A program made the position numbers and the translations under genes. A DNA stretch of 7,794 bases, from NCBI GenBank assembly GCA_050011535.1, contig JBEKIX010000125.1:1-7794 (forward strand). The letters run 5' to 3'. The stretch is from JAFNAG01 sp050011535. GTDB lineage: Bacteria > Acidobacteriota > UBA6911. Positions 5,258-7,794 of this stretch are shown here, piece after piece (the first letter of the stretch is position 1; every line of letters starts with the position of its first letter). The notes below the pieces were generated by a model. It saw only the letters and a list, made by a program, of their open reading frames with translations, searched no databases and had not been told where the DNA came from.

Positions 5258-6915
5258 TTCCGAGTCATCCGACGAATGAGCTTTCTTGCCTCCTCGAAGC
5301 CGAGCAGCGCCGTGCCGGGAAAATAGATCGCGGCGAAAACCACCAGTGCGGCAGCGCCTTCGAAGACCGGGATGAGCGTTGCGCGCAGACCTAGGATCGG
5401 GTAGATGTGAGGAACCGCAAAACGCGCGGCTAGGACCGTCGTCAAGCCTGCGATGAGTGCGCATCCCCAGAGTCTGATGAAGTACGACCGGCCGATTGGG
5501 AGTCTGCCGATTCTCTTTTCCAGCGCGGCGCGCAGCAACAGGTACTCGACCCAGCCGGCGGCACCCGCAGACACGGTCAGTCCCACGGAGCCAAAGACGA
5601 GCGCCGTGTCATCGCCCTGCGGAGCCGGCAAATGGAGCAAGCCGGTGATCGCCCACCCGATGAGCGGTCGGAGCGGGAATGCGAAGAGCCAGCCAAGCCC
5701 GGCAGTCAGCGCCACTCTGATGGTGGCGAAACGAAGCGGCGTCGTGGTGTCGTGCAGGGCGTAGAACGCGGAGTTATATACACGCCCGCGCGTAACGGCG
5801 AGCATGCCGACGGTCGCACCGGCGAGGACATACCAGACGTAGGTGCTGTCGGCTTTGCCGAATCGCCCCGTTTGATAGAGCGCGGCGACGAGCAAGCGCC
5901 CGATCATAATGAACCCCACGATTGTCGGCACAACGAAGAAGGCGACCTGGCGGACCGCGGCGGCGACGCGTTCTCGCAGGCTCGCTGCGACTTGATCCTG
6001 CGACCCGACGGCGCTCGCCATTTGCGGCAGCTCCGCTGCTGCGACCGACATGCCGAAGAGACTGACCGGCAGAAGATAGATCGTCTGCGCATAGCCGAGA
6101 ACCGAAACGGCGCCCGTGCCGTTGCGCAGGTAGCTTGCGATCAATTGGTCCACGTAAGCACTGATCTGCACCACACCCCGGCTCAATACAGCAGGCCCTG
6201 TAGTTCGCAGGATCGTCCTGACAGGCGCCAGCGAAGTATCGAGCGAAAACCGCAGACCGCGCGCATATCGAAAGACGAACGGCGCCTGGACTGCAAATTG
6301 GAGAAACGACCCGATGACGGTACCCCAGGCGAGGGCGACGCTCAGAGAGATTTGAGTCAGGCGGCTGCCGAAGACAACCATGGTGGCGATCATGGCCGCG
6401 TTCCAGAGCACGGGTGCGACATAGGAAAGGAAAAACTTGCGGTGGCTGTTTAGAATTCCCAAACACCAGGCGCTCAGCACCAGAATGCCGATGCCGGGGA
6501 ACAGGATGCGCACGATCCGAATGGTGAGCTGCCTTGCCTCGCCGCTGAATCCGGGAACGATAATGTCGACGATCCAGGATGTCACGCTCACGCCGAGCAC
6601 GACCAAAACGCTGACGAACAGAGCCAGGATCGAGGCGATGGCGCCCGCCACGCGTCCCGCCAGCTCTTCGTCTCCCTGTGCAAGCAATTTAGCGTAGACC
6701 GGAATGAAAGATGCGGAGAGCACACCCTCGCCAAACAGGTTTTGCAGAAAATTGGGAATGCGGAGGCCGGCGCGGAAGACGCCCGCCGCCATCGACGTGC
6801 CGCCGAAATAGTAGGCGAAAACACGCTCGCGGATCAGGCCGGCGATTCGGCTGAGGAGAATCCCGGCGGCAACAAGAACGGCAAATCGGGAGGAAGATTC
6901 CCGGCGGCTCTGCAC
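5254..6915 (-). CDS. murJ: Lipid II flippase MurJ (MviN family)
   Basis: A 553-residue polytopic membrane protein of the MOP superfamily that moves lipid II, the peptidoglycan precursor, across the inner membrane. The family's signature N-terminal region is clear: GILLSRIAGLIRERVFAYYF at 18-37 and LRIPNFLQNLFGEGVLSASF at 51-70, followed by IPVYAKLL. A second-half motif ISAYVDQLIASYL at 251-263 and the LPVSLFGMSVAAAELPQMA stretch at 282-300 are also typical. About 14 hydrophobic helices run the whole length, consistent with normal MurJ size. The start is GTG 6915, with AGAGGG placed 7 nt upstream. It begins 15 nt after the stop of the GH20 gene, so the two are probably one operon. A related polysaccharide flippase is the main alternative, but the N-terminal motif favours MurJ. 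Confidence 0.92.
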   Translation of the reverse strand: MQSRRESSSRFAVLVAAGILLSRIAGLIRERVFAYYFGGTSMAAGVFRAGLRIPNFLQNLFGEGVLSASFIPVYAKLLAQGDEELAGRVAGAIASILALFVSVLVVLGVSVTSWIVDIIVPGFSGEARQLTIRIVRILFPGIGILVLSAWCLGILNSHRKFFLSYVAPVLWNAAMIATMVVFGSRLTQISLSVALAWGTVIGSFLQFAVQAPFVFRYARGLRFSLDTSLAPVRTILRTTGPAVLSRGVVQISAYVDQLIASYLRNGTGAVSVLGYAQTIYLLPVSLFGMSVAAAELPQMASAVGSQDQVAASLRERVAAAVRQVAFFVVPTIVGFIMIGRLLVAALYQTGRFGKADSTYVWYVLAGATVGMLAVTRGRVYNSAFYALHDTTTPLRFATIRVALTAGLGWLFAFPLRPLIGWAITGLLHLPAPQGDDTALVFGSVGLTVSAGAAGWVEYLLLRAALEKRIGRLPIGRSYFIRLWGCALIAGLTTVLAARFAVPHIYPILGLRATLIPVFEGAAALVVFAAIYFPGTALLGFEEARKLIRRMTRK

Positions 6916-6930
6916 GGTCAGTCCCTCTTC

Positions 6931-7794
6931 CTAATCACGGGTTTTGTCGTGAAACAGCATACTGCTGCTGACGGCCTGTCTGGGCATACTCGGGCTTTCG
7001 ATTGACAGGTTCAGTGCCTGGCCGCCAGTCGCCTGGAAATAGCCGAGTTCAAACGCATAGGTACCTGCGCTCAAAACCACCTGGCCGCTTTTTTCTGATG
7101 CCGCGTGGGGCCCATCGTGATTTACCACCATGGCTCCGCCGATGCGCAGCCAGCTGCCGTCATCGCTGGAAATCGTGAAGGTGTAAGTTCCGCCTTTGGG
7201 AATCCGGATGTAGCCTGCAAACCGGAGCGCGTAGTATTCAGGGCGCTGCCGCGCAGCAAGATCGATCGACGAGACGAGCTGCTGCCGCAGAGGAGACAGA
7301 GTACTGAAGTCCGGCACGCGCGACCAGCGGCCTTCGTAATAGCTGACGAGCAATCCCGGCACCACCCGAGATGGAGGAACCTCCTTGTGCTTCCGGCAAC
7401 TTACCAGCGTTACATCGCTGCCCGCCCCGTCCGGCCGGAACACGGCTGCTTTGATGTCCGTGTCGGTAGATACGCGTATGGGTCCGCGATAGACCGGCGA
7501 CTGCGCAGTCGGCAGAGAGCCGTCGGTCGTGTAACGGAGCTGCATTCCTCGGATCGGCGGCGGCGCGAGAGACACCTTCGCCGACTTATCAAACAGGATC
7601 GCGTTCGATGAGACATCTGGCGGCGGGATCCGGTAGCTGACATTCAGATAGTCAAGCCGGGCGTAATGCGACGCCAATCTGCTCATGAAATCGCGGAGGT
7701 TTTTGCCGTTCTGAGTTGACCACGTGACCTCAGCCATGGCGGCGGCTCTCGGAAATGCCATCCGCTCCACATCGGTTGAATCCGGAAGCCACTC
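6931..7794 (-). CDS. GH20 beta-N-acetylhexosaminidase with PA14 domain, C-terminal part
   Basis: The 287 visible residues are the C-terminal end of a glycoside hydrolase that releases terminal GlcNAc/GalNAc from glycans; the gene continues off the right edge and the start is outside. Residues 1-55 form the end of the GH20 barrel: EWLPDSTDVERMAFPRAAAM, then AEVTWS and SRLASHYARLDYLNVSYR. Residues about 60-135 match the chitobiase/HexA C-terminal fold (LRYTTDGSLPT, SPVYRGPI, IKAAVFRPDG). Residues about 145-270 form a PA14 carbohydrate-binding domain (LVSYYEGRWSRVPDF, YALRFAGYIRIPKGGTYTFT, SSDDGSWLRIGG, NHDG, YAFELGYFQATGG). The catalytic Asp-Glu pair and any signal peptide lie upstream and cannot be checked. 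It is followed by murJ after 15 nt, suggesting an envelope or glycan-use operon. Confidence 0.88.
   Translation of the reverse strand, partial: EWLPDSTDVERMAFPRAAAMAEVTWSTQNGKNLRDFMSRLASHYARLDYLNVSYRIPPPDVSSNAILFDKSAKVSLAPPPIRGMQLRYTTDGSLPTAQSPVYRGPIRVSTDTDIKAAVFRPDGAGSDVTLVSCRKHKEVPPSRVVPGLLVSYYEGRWSRVPDFSTLSPLRQQLVSSIDLAARQRPEYYALRFAGYIRIPKGGTYTFTISSDDGSWLRIGGAMVVNHDGPHAASEKSGQVVLSAGTYAFELGYFQATGGQALNLSIESPSMPRQAVSSSMLFHDKTRD

Noticed and set aside
5632..6453. A 273-codon open frame on the plus strand
   Set aside because: It lies wholly antisense to murJ, is rich in Arg, Asp, Gly and His with low complexity, and has no recognisable motif; it is a shadow of codon bias in murJ.
1..7794. tRNA, rRNA, CRISPR array or intact transposase
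   Set aside because: No cloverleaf, rRNA-like stretch, regularly spaced repeats or transposase motif was found on either strand.

Overview
The window looks like a chromosomal segment from an Acidobacteriota-like bacterium. This is inferred from the secreted VWFA-related protein (the TIGR03436-type architecture is strongly expanded in that phylum), from the moderately high GC content, and from the gene mix. No taxonomic marker gene is present, so the assignment is tentative. All intact genes except one lie on the minus strand.

Layout from left to right. (1) 1-488, minus: two tandem CheY-like response regulators joined by an ATGA overlap; the second runs off the left edge. (2) 489-1077: no convincing gene, but a GC-rich, partly self-complementary block at about 869-1077 that could be a dispersed repeat. 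(3) 1078-2088, minus: a cluster of decaying toxin-antitoxin-type genes. The only intact member is a HigA-type antitoxin. The HigB C-terminus and stop codon survive 19 nt upstream of it, but the rest of the toxin frame is broken. A truncated RelE/ParE-like toxin lies immediately downstream of HigA, followed by short pieces resembling DUF1828 and DUF5615 proteins. A perfect palindrome sits just before the HigA start. (4) 2299-3270, minus: a secreted VWFA-domain protein preceded by a 13-codon upstream ORF. (5) 3323-3805: a gene-free divergent intergenic region with short repeats. (6) 3806-4648, plus: a secreted HExxH zinc-metalloprotease-like protein that lacks the usual third metzincin ligand at its normal position. 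(7) 4722-7794, minus: a probable cell-envelope operon. It reads GH20 beta-N-acetylhexosaminidase with a PA14 domain (5' end outside the window), then the MurJ-type lipid II flippase, then a 29-codon ORF overlapping the murJ stop, then a DoxX/MauE-type membrane protein.

Functionally, the right-hand operon joins amino-sugar glycan hydrolysis, lipid II translocation and a redox-associated membrane protein. The middle holds two secreted proteins expressed divergently. The left part combines phospho-signalling with a toxin-antitoxin graveyard. I see no tRNA, rRNA, CRISPR array or intact transposase. The most notable items are the decayed toxin-antitoxin cluster with its orphan antitoxin and palindromic operator candidate, and the atypical metalloprotease.
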